Shown piece after piece: positions 32,652 through 40,580 of a DNA stretch of 64,000 nt. This DNA is from Roseomonas mucosa ATCC BAA-692 (GTDB lineage: Bacteria; Pseudomonadota; Alphaproteobacteria; Acetobacterales; Acetobacteraceae): NCBI RefSeq assembly GCF_000622225.1, contig NZ_JHWD01000007.1, forward strand, positions 186,001-250,000, written 5' to 3'. Below the pieces are notes generated by a model that was not told the origin of the DNA, searched no databases, and saw only the letters and a list, made by a program, of their open reading frames with translations. The position numbers and the translations under genes were made by a program. Every line of letters begins with the position of its first letter. Position 1 is the stretch's first letter.

Positions 32652-33914
32652 TTAAGGGGCTCGCGGCGCCTCGGCAAGAAAGGCCCGGATCGCCTCCTCC
32701 GCCCCGGCGATGCCGGTCAGCCACTCGCCATGTCCCTGCGGCCCGTCGAGCGCCTCCAGCCGCACCGGCCGGCCCAGCCCCTTCAGCACGCCCTCCAGTT
32801 CCCGCGCATACTCGATCGGGAAGAGCCGGTCCCGCTCCCCCGGCACCAGCAGCCAGGAGGCCTTGCCCTGCGACAGCGCCGCACGCGTGTCGGGGTATTC
32901 GTTGAGAAAGAGCTGCATCGCCCGGGTCAGGTAGAGGAAGGAGTTGGCATCGGCGAGCTTTGCCCGCCCCGTGGCGATCTCGGTCAGGTAGGGATCGACC
33001 GCCACCGTGTCCGTCATCCTGCGCGCCGGGTCCTGCCCCTCCGCCGCCCGCCCGTCGAAGCGCGACAGCGCCGCCCGGTCCTGGGTCTGCAGCGCGATGA
33101 TCCGCAGCGCGTCGGTCAGCCCGCGCAACGGCGGCTCGCGCCCCTGGACGTAGTAGTCACCGTTGCGCCAGTTGGGATCAGCCCGGATCGGCGCCTCCCA
33201 GATCTCCATCCAGGCCTGCAGCCAGGCATCCATCCGGCCGATCGGCATCACGGGCATCACCCGGTCCACAAGGGCGGGATAGGCCGCCGCCCATTCGATG
33301 GCCTGCATCGCCCCCATCGAGGGTCCGGCCACCAGCGCCAGCCGCTTCACCCCCAGGCTGTCCAGCAGCCCCTTCTGCACCTCCACGAAGTCGCGGATCG
33401 ACAGCACCGGGAAGCTCATCCCGTAGGGCCGCCCGGTGGAGGGATCGACGCTGGCGGGCCCGGTGCTGGTGGTGCGGCTTTCCCGCACATAGAGATTGGC
33501 CGGCGTGTCGCTCGCCACCACGAAGAAGCGGTTGGTGTCGATCGGCTTGCCCGGCCCGATGATCGCGTCCCACCAGCCCAGCGGCCCGTTCGCATCGTTG
33601 CGGCCGAAGGCCTGGCCATTGGCGACGAAGGGGTGGGTGATCAGCACGGCATTGCCGCCCGCCGCGTTCAGCGTGCCCGCGGTCTGGTAGCCGATGCGCA
33701 TCCGCCCGACCGTGGCGCCACCGCGCGTGGTGAAGCCCGCGATCTCGAAGTTCTTCCTTTCCACCAGCGCGAGTTCGCCCGCCGGGTCGGAGGAAGCCGG
33801 GGCCTGGCCCGGGGCAGCATTCTGGGCAGCACTCTGGGCCTGGGCCGGCAGGATGCCGCGCAGCGCGGCGGCGAGGCCGAGGAGAAGGGGGGGCAACATG
33901 CGGCGCGGCGTCAT
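32652..33914 (-). CDS. Secreted MetX-like alpha/beta hydrolase
   Basis: A 420-residue alpha/beta hydrolase of the homoserine O-acetyltransferase-like group: GRMRIGYQTAGTLNAAGGNA, nucleophile elbow AGPSMGAMQAIEW, aspartate in LLVPGERDRLFP and histidine in DGPQGHGEWL. Unlike cytoplasmic MetX it has a signal peptide (MTPRRMLPPLLLGLAAAL ending AQAQ) and G-P-S-M-G in place of the usual G-G-S-x-G, so it is probably a periplasmic esterase or acyltransferase and not the methionine enzyme. The start at 33914 is taken from the signal; an upstream extension to 33992 is unsupported. Confidence 0.82.
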   Translation of the reverse strand: MTPRRMLPPLLLGLAAALRGILPAQAQSAAQNAAPGQAPASSDPAGELALVERKNFEIAGFTTRGGATVGRMRIGYQTAGTLNAAGGNAVLITHPFVANGQAFGRNDANGPLGWWDAIIGPGKPIDTNRFFVVASDTPANLYVRESRTTSTGPASVDPSTGRPYGMSFPVLSIRDFVEVQKGLLDSLGVKRLALVAGPSMGAMQAIEWAAAYPALVDRVMPVMPIGRMDAWLQAWMEIWEAPIRADPNWRNGDYYVQGREPPLRGLTDALRIIALQTQDRAALSRFDGRAAEGQDPARRMTDTVAVDPYLTEIATGRAKLADANSFLYLTRAMQLFLNEYPDTRAALSQGKASWLLVPGERDRLFPIEYARELEGVLKGLGRPVRLEALDGPQGHGEWLTGIAGAEEAIRAFLAEAPRAP

Positions 33915-34112
33915 GACGATTCCTGGATCGCGCGTTCTGGGCGGCGATGCTGCCGCCGCCCCCTTCCCCGCGCAAGCCGCCCGCCGCCGCAATGCGGGCG
34001 CCTCGCCAGCCTGTGCGGTGGCGAAGACGGCCCATTGCTGCTAGGGGGGCGGAGACGGTGGACCGGGACCAGCCCCGGCCGCCTCTTGGCTCCATTCCTC
34101 GGCAGGACCCGC

Positions 34113-34643
34113 ATGAACGCCAGCAAGATCCCGACCGGCAAGGCACCGCCGCACGACATCAACGTGGTGGTGGAGATTCCCCCGGGCTCGCAGGTGAAGT
34201 ACGAGCTGGACAAGGACAGCGGCGCCATCGTGGTGGACCGCTTCCTGTTCACGCCCATGGCCTATCCGGCCGCCTATGGCTTCATCCCCGGCACCGTGGC
34301 CGATGACGGCGACCCGACCGACGTGCTGGTGCTGACCCCCGCCCCGGTGGTGCCCGGCGCCACCATCCGCGTGCGCCCGATCGGCGTGCTGCTGATGGAG
34401 GACGAGGCCGGCCAGGACGAGAAGCTGGTCGCCGTGCCGCACGACAAGATCACCACGCTCTTCACCGAGGTCCAGACGGTGGACGACCTGCCCGTCCTGC
34501 TGCGTCAGCAGATCGAGCACTTCTTCACCCGCTACAAGGACCTGGAGCCCGGCAAGTGGGTGAAGGTCACCGGCTGGGGCACCAAGGAACAGGCCCTGGC
34601 CCTGGTCGAGCGCGGCATCGCCGCCGCCGGCGAGAGCAAGTAA
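34113..34643 (+). CDS. ppa: Inorganic pyrophosphatase (family I)
   Basis: Hydrolyses pyrophosphate to phosphate, pulling biosynthetic reactions forward. The 176-residue protein matches the family I enzyme: VVVEIPPGSQVKYELDKDSG, YGFIPGTVADDGDPTDVLVL with the metal-binding aspartates, and KDLEPGKWVKVTGW. The ATG at 34113 gives the usual N-terminus. It is divergent from the MetX-like gene. A 7-bp hairpin right after the stop (34644-34650 with 34670-34676) and another at 34706-34712/34721-34727 may separate it from the argC leader. Confidence 0.97.
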   Translation: MNASKIPTGKAPPHDINVVVEIPPGSQVKYELDKDSGAIVVDRFLFTPMAYPAAYGFIPGTVADDGDPTDVLVLTPAPVVPGATIRVRPIGVLLMEDEAGQDEKLVAVPHDKITTLFTEVQTVDDLPVLLRQQIEHFFTRYKDLEPGKWVKVTGWGTKEQALALVERGIAAAGESK

Positions 34644-34805
34644 GGCCCGTTTTCCCGCGACGCTGCCGGACGGGCCGTGCGGACACGCATGGCCCGGACG
34701 GTGGCGGAGGGCATGGACACGCCCTCCCGCTCCCGGACCGGCGGGGTCTCTCACGGGCCCGACCCGGTGCGGCCACGCCGAGGATCGCAACATGGCCGCC
34801 CCTCG

Positions 34806-34835
34806 TTGACAGGTGTCCGGACGAGCCCATACCGT
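34806..34835 (+). promoter_or_regulatory. Candidate promoter of the argC leader
   Basis: TTGACA at 34806-34811 is a perfect -35 hexamer; TACCGT at 34830-34835 after an 18-bp spacer is a weak -10. The expected start site is at about 34842-34843, on the ATG of the leader ORF, so the transcript would be leaderless. Confidence 0.5.
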
Positions 34836-34842
34836 AGGCCCC

Positions 34843-34953
34843 ATGGGTGAGTTCCGTCTCCGCACCGCGAGCCGACGCCGTCGCTGCTTTCCAGCGGCGG
34901 CTCTCGTGGCTGCGTGCAGACAGGCCCCTCCCCCGGCGAAACTCGCTCCCTAG
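34843..34953 (+). CDS. Candidate arginine leader peptide upstream of argC
   Basis: A 36-codon ORF reading MGEFRLRTASRRRRC at its start, with seven arginines in all and four consecutive arginine codons (CGA CGC CGT CGC) at 34873-34884. It stops with TAG at 34951. There is no Shine-Dalgarno sequence, but the predicted transcript begins at its ATG, as is known for the leaderless trpL peptide in rhizobia. A hairpin (34877-34886 with 34892-34901, one T-G pair, plus an outer stem 34865-34871 with 34903-34909) covers the arginine codons. An intrinsic terminator lies 39 bp past the stop. This is an inference from sequence; translation is not shown. Confidence 0.5.
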   Translation: MGEFRLRTASRRRRCFPAAALVAACRQAPPPAKLAP

Positions 34954-34991
34954 CGGTCCTCCCCCCGAGGCGGCATCCGCCCGCATCTCCG

Positions 34992-35025
34992 AACCCCCGC
35001 AGCCTCCGGCTCCGGGGGTTTTTCT
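34992..35025 (+). terminator. Intrinsic terminator / attenuator in the argC leader
   Basis: AACCCCCG (34992-34999) pairs with CGGGGGTT (35013-35020), with an inner AGCC/GGCT stem (35001-35004 with 35008-35011), followed by TTTCTTT. The hairpin lies 31 bp upstream of the argC start codon. Bases 34998-35004 (CGCAGCC) are exactly complementary to 34908-34914 (GGCTGCG) in the leader, so the terminator and that alternative pairing exclude each other. Confidence 0.75.
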
Positions 35026-35055
35026 TTGCCCTCCCTCCAGCAGCAGGACATCAGC

Positions 35056-36033
35056 ATGAGCATTCGCGTCGGTATTGTCGGGATCAGCGGCTTCGGCGGC
35101 GGCGAGGCGATGCGCCTGATCGCGGGCCACCCGTCCTTCGAGCTTGTCCATGCCGCGGGCGAGGGCAGCGCGGGCAGCCGGCTGGGAGACCGCTTTCCCG
35201 GCGCGCCGGCGAAGCTCGCCGGGATGGTGATCGAGCGCTGGGACCCCGCGGCCCTGCCGGATCTGGACCTGCTCTTCGCCTCGCTGCCCACCGGCAGCTC
35301 GGCCGAGGCGCTGGCGCGCGTCCGCCCGGAGGTGAAGATCGTCGATATCGGCGGCGACCACCGCTATGCCGAGGGCTGGGCCTACGGCCTCGCCGATATC
35401 TGGCCGGAACGGATCGAGGGACAGCGCCGCGTCGCCAATCCCGGCTGCTTCCCGTCGGCGGTGCTGACCCCGTTGGCACCGCTTCTGGCCGAAGGGCTGG
35501 TCGAGCCCGGGCGCATCGTGATCGATGCCAAGACGGGCATCTCCGGCGCGGGGCGGGGCGGCGCCGACAGCCGGTTCGGCTATGCTGAGAGCAACGAGAA
35601 TCTCGTGCCCTACGGCCTGCTTCGGCACGTCCACATGCCCGAGATGGAGCGGACGATCGAGCGGCTGAGCGGCGGCAGCGCGGCCGGGCTGGTGTTCACG
35701 CCGCACCTGGTGCCGATGACCCGCGGCCTGCTCGCCACCCTCTACTGCCGCGGCCGCGTCACCACGGAGCGGTGCCTGGACGCGGCGCGGCGCTTCTATG
35801 CCGGACGGGCCTTCGTCCGCGTGACCGACCGGCCGCCGCAGACCAAGTGGGCGACCGGCTCGAACCTCGCCTTCGTCAGCTACGCGGCCGATCCGGAGCG
35901 CGAGCTGGTGATCGCGATGGGCGTGGTCGACAATCTCGGCAAGGGCGCGGCCGGACAGGCGGTGCAGAACGCGAACCTGATCTGCGGCCTGCCGGAAACC
36001 GCGGGGCTGGAGGGCGCGCCCGTCTGGCCCTGA
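35056..36033 (+). CDS. argC: N-acetyl-gamma-glutamyl-phosphate reductase (type 2)
   Basis: NADPH-dependent reduction of N-acetylglutamyl phosphate in arginine synthesis. The 325-residue protein has the Rossmann start RVGIVGISGFGGGEAMRLIA, the catalytic cysteine in RVANPGCFPSA, IVIDAKTGISGAGRGG and FTPHLVPMTRGLLATLY. The ATG at 35056 (MSIRVGIVG) is chosen over an in-frame GTG/TTG-type extension at 35026 that would sit in the terminator tail. It is preceded by a probable attenuator (see leader entries), which predicts control by charged tRNA-Arg. No other arginine gene is in the window. Confidence 0.95.
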   Translation: MSIRVGIVGISGFGGGEAMRLIAGHPSFELVHAAGEGSAGSRLGDRFPGAPAKLAGMVIERWDPAALPDLDLLFASLPTGSSAEALARVRPEVKIVDIGGDHRYAEGWAYGLADIWPERIEGQRRVANPGCFPSAVLTPLAPLLAEGLVEPGRIVIDAKTGISGAGRGGADSRFGYAESNENLVPYGLLRHVHMPEMERTIERLSGGSAAGLVFTPHLVPMTRGLLATLYCRGRVTTERCLDAARRFYAGRAFVRVTDRPPQTKWATGSNLAFVSYAADPERELVIAMGVVDNLGKGAAGQAVQNANLICGLPETAGLEGAPVWP

Positions 36034-36077
36034 TTCTGTCCGGCCCTGATTCTGTCCGGCCCTGATTTCGCCTGACC
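36030..36077 (+). repeat. 16-bp tandem repeat at the argC stop
   Basis: CTGATTCTGTCCGGCC occurs twice in perfect tandem (36030-36045 and 36046-36061), with a third degraded copy at 36062-36077. The first copy contains the argC TGA stop. The remaining spacer to 36252 shows nothing else clear. Confidence 0.8.
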
Positions 36078-36252
36078 CTGGTCCATCTGGCCCCGTTCCC
36101 GTCCGGCCTCGACGTGACAGTTCCGCCGGCCACCGGGCCCTGCCGGGGCACATGGCTCCAGCAGGGCCCGGGACATGGCGGGCTCGACGCCCGCCCCGGA
36201 CTCGCCGGACGCCCCGTGACAGGGTGCCCGGTCCCGCCGCGCGGCGGTTGCC

Positions 36253-37602
36253 TCAGAACCAGCCGGGCACCACCAGCATCAGCCAGGCCAGGGCAGGCCC
36301 GGCGATGATCACTAGGATGCTGTAGGCCAGGAAGCGCTTGTAGACGCTGTCGCGCTCCTCCGGCGGGGCATTCGCCACCACCAGCGCGCCGTTGGTCGAG
36401 AAGGGGCTGACATCCACCACGGTGGAGGAGATCGCCAGGGCCGCGATCATGCCTACCGGGCCGATCTCGCCCTGTTGCAGGAACGGCACCGCCAGCGGGA
36501 TGGTGGCGCCCAGCACCGCGACCGAGGAGGCGAAGGCGGAAACGATGCCGCCCACATAGCAGAGCAGCAGGGCCGCCAGCAGCGGCGCGCCGATGCCGGA
36601 CACGCCCTGGCCCAGCGAGTCGATGGCGCCAGAGCGCTGCAGCACCGCGATATAGGTGATTACCCCGCCCACCAGCAACACGGCGGACCAGCTGATCTTG
36701 TCCACGGCGTTCTTCTGCTCGTTGGGCGAGATCAGGGCGAGCACCACCGCCACCGAGATCGCCACCAGCCCGACATTGAGGTTGAAGGCCAGCGCCCCCA
36801 CCGCCAGGGCAAGGAGGCCCGCCAGCGTCAGCATCTGCTCCGTCGTCACACGTTGGCCGCCGGGCACGAGGCGCGAGGGGGCGGTGATCTGCGCAGCCGG
36901 GCTGGTGCCGTAGCCCTCGATCTGGAGTTCCGCCGCCGGCCCGTCGCGGCCCAGCGCCGGCTCGGGGCCGGGCTCGGCCCCCGCCCCGGCCTTTTGGCGC
37001 AGCAGCCTCAGCCCACCGAAGGCGAAGAAGACGGCGATGGCCACCAGCAGGTTGAAGACAAGGCTGGCCAGGAAGACCACCATCTCGTCGCCGGGAATGC
37101 CCGAGCGCGCGACGATCTGGTTGGTGATGCCGCCGTAGATGCTGATCGGCGAGAAGCCGCCGCCCTGGGCGCCGTGGATCACCAGCAGGCCCATCATCAG
37201 CGGGTTGATCCCGTACTGCCGCGCGAACTGCAGCGCCACGGGCGCCAGGATCGCCACCGCCGCCGGGCTCACCGCCCCCACCGCCGTCAGGCAGGCCGCC
37301 ACGGTGAACATGATCCAGGGAATCGCCGCGATGCGGCCGCGCACCATGCGCACGGCGGAATGGACCAGGAAGTCGATGGTCCCGTTCTTCTGCGCGATCG
37401 CGAAGAGATAGGTGATGCCGACCAGCGTCACGAAGAGATCGCCGGGAAAGCCCGCGATGATCTGGTCGGCCCGCAGGCCCATGAAGACGGTGCCAACCAG
37501 GAAGGCCAGGGCAAAGGCCAGCGCCCCCATGTTGATCGGCAGGACGGTGGCGACGATGAACATCACCACGAGCCCGGCGATGGCGGCGGTCTGCGCGCCC
37601 AT
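36253..37602 (-). CDS. SLC13/MatC-like dicarboxylate carrier
   Basis: A 449-residue polytopic carrier. N-terminal GALAFALAFLVGTVFMGL and FPGDLFVTLVGITYLFAIAQ fit the MatC-type N-terminal domain; AVSPAAVAILAPVALQFARQ and FSPISIYGGITNQI, then the second half SAFASSVAVLGATIPLAVPF and STVVDVSPFSTNGALVV, show the inverted-repeat arrangement of the ion-transporter superfamily. Substrates are likely C4/C3 dicarboxylates. A hydrophilic loop of about 60 residues separates the halves. The stop lies 220 bp from argC's; the upstream region is unusually A+T-rich. Confidence 0.85.
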   Translation of the reverse strand: MGAQTAAIAGLVVMFIVATVLPINMGALAFALAFLVGTVFMGLRADQIIAGFPGDLFVTLVGITYLFAIAQKNGTIDFLVHSAVRMVRGRIAAIPWIMFTVAACLTAVGAVSPAAVAILAPVALQFARQYGINPLMMGLLVIHGAQGGGFSPISIYGGITNQIVARSGIPGDEMVVFLASLVFNLLVAIAVFFAFGGLRLLRQKAGAGAEPGPEPALGRDGPAAELQIEGYGTSPAAQITAPSRLVPGGQRVTTEQMLTLAGLLALAVGALAFNLNVGLVAISVAVVLALISPNEQKNAVDKISWSAVLLVGGVITYIAVLQRSGAIDSLGQGVSGIGAPLLAALLLCYVGGIVSAFASSVAVLGATIPLAVPFLQQGEIGPVGMIAALAISSTVVDVSPFSTNGALVVANAPPEERDSVYKRFLAYSILVIIAGPALAWLMLVVPGWF

Positions 37603-37790
37603 CGGTCAGGCGCGCCCGTGGGGGGCGGGGTACGCGGACGGCATGACGCCGCCCGCCCGGGATGCGGGTCGGTTGCTCATGGAACACTCCTCCGGCGAGG
37701 CCCGGTTCGCCCGGGGCCTTCGTTCATCCTTGCCGTGGTTTCAGGAATGCCCGTCCACGGCGATCCGGAATACTAGATCACGTCCTTGAG

Positions 37791-37850
37791 CCGTTTCGAT
37801 ATACAAAACTACATTCACCTGTTCATAACGTATAAATTTCCACTCAATAG
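37791..37850 (-). promoter_or_regulatory. A+T-rich probable control region of the SLC13 carrier gene
   Basis: Only 20 of these 60 bases are G or C, in a genome where most windows are far richer. On the minus strand it reads toward the carrier gene and includes TTTATACGTTATGAAC and TTTTGTATATCGAAAC, the latter loosely like GntR/FadR-type operators (TTGTATACAA). No exact promoter can be fixed. The remainder of the 387-bp gap 37603-37989 holds only the terminator at 37902-37931. Confidence 0.4.
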
Positions 37851-37901
37851 GCCATCCACTGCATACCGGGCGCGAGCCACCACGGCAGCCTTGCGCAACG
37901 A

Positions 37902-37931
37902 GAAAGCCCCGCGGGATCGCTCCCGCGGGGC
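37902..37931 (-). terminator. Intrinsic terminator of the GMC dehydrogenase operon
   Basis: Perfect 11-bp arms (GCCCCGCGGGA at 37906-37916 and 37921-37931) around TCGC. Read on the minus strand the stem is followed by TTTCT. It lies 58 bp past the GMC stop codon. Confidence 0.8.
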
Positions 37932-37989
37932 CACACCGCCGGGCCTTCCGGCCCTCTACGGTGCCGGGGAGAGGCCCCCGGCGCTCGCC

Positions 37990-39558
37990 TTACACCTCGC
38001 CACGCGACATCCGGCTCGTCAGATGCTCCGCCTGGCGGATCGCCAGCGCCACGATGGTCAGCGACGGGTTGCAGGCCGCGCCGCTGGTGAACTGGCTGCC
38101 ATCCGAGACATACAGGTTCGGCAGGTCGTGCGCCTTGCCGTTGCGGTCCACCACGCCGTCGCGCGGCCTCTCGCTCATCCGGTTGGTGCCCATGTTGTGG
38201 GTGGAGGGATAGGCGGTGGTGTGGAACACCCGCGTCGCCCCCACCGCGTCGTAGATCGCGCTGCCCTGACGGTAGCCGTGCTCACGCATCGCGATGTCGT
38301 TGGCATGGTCGTCGAAGTTCACCCGCGCCACCGGCAACCCGTGCTTGTCCTTCGCCTTGGGGTCCAGCGTGATGCGGTTGGTTTCCTGCGGCATGTCCTC
38401 GCCCACGATCCACATCCCCGCCATCCGGTCATAGCCGTCCAGCGCCGAGGTGAAGCCCCGCCCCCAGCCGCCGGGGTCCAGGAAGGCTGCCATGAAGGGC
38501 ACGCCGAGCGAGAGCGTCTCCATCTCGTAGCCGCCGACGAAGCCGCGCTCCGGCTTGTGGTGCGCCTCGTCGCGCACGATGCCGGCCATGGTGGTGCCGC
38601 GGTACATGTGCACCGGCTTCTCGAACATGCCATAGACGCTGGCGGTCAGGTGCCGCATGTAGTTGCGCCCGACCTGGCCCGAGGAATTGGCCATCCCGTC
38701 CGGGAACAGCGAGGACGCGCTGTTGAGCAGCAGGCGCGGGCTCTCGATCGAATTCCCCGCGACGCAGACCACGCGCGCCTTCTGCCGGTGGTGGCTGCCC
38801 TGGGCATCGGCATAGATCACGCCGGTCGCCTTGCCCTTCGCATCGTGCTCGATCGTCAGCACCATGCAGTCGGGTCGGACTTCGAGGTTGCCGGTGGCCT
38901 CGCCCGCCGGGATCTCGGTGTACAGGGTGGACCACTTGGCGCCCGACTTGCAGCCCTGGAAGCAGAAGCCGATCTGCTGGCAGCCCCCCCGCCCGGCGCG
39001 CGGCTGGCTGTTGATCGCCATGTTGCCGGTGTGCACTTCCTGGTAGCCGAGCTTCTTCGCGCCCGCCGCCATCACCTTGAAGTTGTTGTTGCCCGGCAGG
39101 CGCGGGATGCCGTTGGTGCCGGTCACGCCCATCTTGTCCTCGGCCCGGGCGTAGTAGGGCGCCATCTCCGCCAGCGTGATCGGCCAGTCGAGCAGGTTGG
39201 CACCGTCCACCTTGCCGTAGGTCGTGCGCGCCTTGAACTCGTAGTCCTGGAAGCGCAGCGAGGCGCCCGCCCAGTGCGTGGTGGTGCCGCCCACCGCCTT
39301 CACGATCCAGGCTGGCAGGTTCGGGAAGTCCCGCGCCACGCGCCAGGAGCCGGTGGTGGTGCGCATGTCCGTCCAGGCGAGCTGGGCGAAGCTTTCCCAC
39401 TCGTCGTTGACGAAGTCCTGGATCTCGTAGCGGCTGCCCGCCTCCAGGATCACCACCTTCACGCCCTTCTGCGCCAGCTCGTTGCCGAGCGTGCCACCGC
39501 CGGCGCCGGAGCCCACGATCACGACGAGGCTGTCGTCGTTCAGGTCGAAATTCGCCAT
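37990..39558 (-). CDS. GMC-family FAD-dependent dehydrogenase, catalytic subunit
   Basis: A 522-residue GMC oxidoreductase of the gluconate/sorbitol dehydrogenase type. FAD motif VVIVGSGAGGGTLGNELAQ and the E of ILEAGSRYE, VGGTTTHWAGASLRF, VVCVAGNSIESPRLLLNSAS, and C-terminal GTNRMSERPRDGVVDRNGKA with NLYVSDGSQFTSGAACNPS containing the active-site region. It has no export signal of its own; in this family it is carried through Tat by the small subunit encoded just upstream. GGGAGGATTCG precedes the start at 39558. Electrons would pass to the cytochrome encoded in the same cluster. The sugar or polyol substrate is unknown. Confidence 0.92.
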   Translation of the reverse strand: MANFDLNDDSLVVIVGSGAGGGTLGNELAQKGVKVVILEAGSRYEIQDFVNDEWESFAQLAWTDMRTTTGSWRVARDFPNLPAWIVKAVGGTTTHWAGASLRFQDYEFKARTTYGKVDGANLLDWPITLAEMAPYYARAEDKMGVTGTNGIPRLPGNNNFKVMAAGAKKLGYQEVHTGNMAINSQPRAGRGGCQQIGFCFQGCKSGAKWSTLYTEIPAGEATGNLEVRPDCMVLTIEHDAKGKATGVIYADAQGSHHRQKARVVCVAGNSIESPRLLLNSASSLFPDGMANSSGQVGRNYMRHLTASVYGMFEKPVHMYRGTTMAGIVRDEAHHKPERGFVGGYEMETLSLGVPFMAAFLDPGGWGRGFTSALDGYDRMAGMWIVGEDMPQETNRITLDPKAKDKHGLPVARVNFDDHANDIAMREHGYRQGSAIYDAVGATRVFHTTAYPSTHNMGTNRMSERPRDGVVDRNGKAHDLPNLYVSDGSQFTSGAACNPSLTIVALAIRQAEHLTSRMSRGEV

Positions 39559-39577
39559 CTCGAATCCTCCCCGCCGC

Positions 39578-40126
39578 TCAGGCCGACGGCAGCCAGTCGA
39601 TGTCGTTGAAGCCGCGGTTGATGTAGCCGCCGTATTCCGCGCTGGAGCCCTCGTAGCCGAGCTTGGTCCAGACATCCTGCTGGTTGTAGAAGGCGACCAC
39701 GAGATCGGCGCGCACCTTCTGGAAGAAGGGCGTCCGCTCGATCCCGTAGAGCAGCGGCAGGCGGTCGCGCTCCCAGTTCAGGCTCAGATAGTCGTTGCCG
39801 CCGTAGCGGATCCTGGAATCCGCATCGAGCCGGTCCACGCCTTCCTCCAGCAGCGTCCGCAGCGCCGCGTCCTTGCCCGCCTTGTCGTCATAGGAGAGCA
39901 CGGCGCTGGCATAGAGCCGGTCCGGGATGCGGTCGTGCGGATAGATGTCGCGCGCCAGCTTCGCCAGCACCACCAGGGTGCGCGGCCTGAGGTTCCGGGC
40001 CTCCGCCGCCCAGCTCGCCTCCGCCGTGAAGAGCGTGGCGGCCACGGCGGCCGCGGGAACCGCCGTGGCCGCGCCGCGCAGGAAGATCCGGCGCGTCGAA
40101 CGCAGCCGCTTGTCCACTTCCCTCAT
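39578..40126 (-). CDS. Gluconate 2-dehydrogenase subunit 3-like protein (Tat-exported)
   Basis: A 182-residue small subunit of the GMC dehydrogenase. The N-terminus holds a twin-arginine motif, STRRIFLRGAATAVPAAAV, ending near ASWAAE. The mature part (LAKLARDIYPHDRIPDRLYA, FFQKVRADLVVAFYNQQDVW, GYEGSSAEYGGYINRGFNDI) matches the subunit 3 family. It probably chaperones and exports the FAD subunit, whose gene begins 19 nt downstream. GGGAGGAG lies upstream of the start at 40126. Confidence 0.9.
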   Translation of the reverse strand: MREVDKRLRSTRRIFLRGAATAVPAAAVAATLFTAEASWAAEARNLRPRTLVVLAKLARDIYPHDRIPDRLYASAVLSYDDKAGKDAALRTLLEEGVDRLDADSRIRYGGNDYLSLNWERDRLPLLYGIERTPFFQKVRADLVVAFYNQQDVWTKLGYEGSSAEYGGYINRGFNDIDWLPSA

Positions 40127-40184
40127 TCTCGTTCTCCTCCCATCATCGGGGCTGTTGCCGCCCCTGCTCCTCGAAACACTCACA

Positions 40185-40580
40185 TCAGCGGAAGCGGCCT
40201 CCCCGCTGCAGCACCTCGATCCGGTAGCCGTCCGGGTCCTGCACGAAGAAGAACCGCGCCAGCGGCCTGCCCTCATGCTTCAGCTCCTTCAGCGGCAGGG
40301 GGGAAAGGCCCTCGCGCTCGAAGCGCGCATGCTCGGCCTCCAGGTCCTCCACCGAGACGGCGAGATGGCCGTAGCCGTCGCCGAGCTGATAGGGCTCGGC
40401 GCGGCCGTCGTTGACCGTCAGCTCCAGCTCGAACTCGCTTTCCGGGTTGCTCAGGTAGATCAGCGTGAAGCCGTCGAAGGCCAGCCGCTCCGCCACCTCC
40501 AGCCCGAAGGCGCGGCGATAGAAGTCGAGCGAGCGCGCCTCGTCGCGCACACGGATCATGCTGTGGATGGGCTTGGCCAT
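40185..40580 (-). CDS. gloA: VOC-family protein, lactoylglutathione lyase-like
   Basis: A 131-residue vicinal-oxygen-chelate protein. The segments IRVRDEARSLDFYRRAFGLE, FELELTVNDGR, YGHLAVSVEDLEAEHARFE and FFFVQDPDGYRIEVLQR match glyoxalase I, including the metal ligands H and E positions in each half. It would convert the methylglyoxal-glutathione adduct, a detoxification that fits beside a sugar or polyol dehydrogenase; this link is inference. Its ATG shares a base with the cytochrome stop. Confidence 0.82.
   Translation of the reverse strand: MAKPIHSMIRVRDEARSLDFYRRAFGLEVAERLAFDGFTLIYLSNPESEFELELTVNDGRAEPYQLGDGYGHLAVSVEDLEAEHARFEREGLSPLPLKELKHEGRPLARFFFVQDPDGYRIEVLQRGGRFR

Noticed and set aside
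40185-40580. Treating the gene as certain lactoylglutathione lyase
   Set aside because: The family match is good, but VOC proteins vary widely in reaction; the symbol is given as the likely one and the reaction is left as probable.
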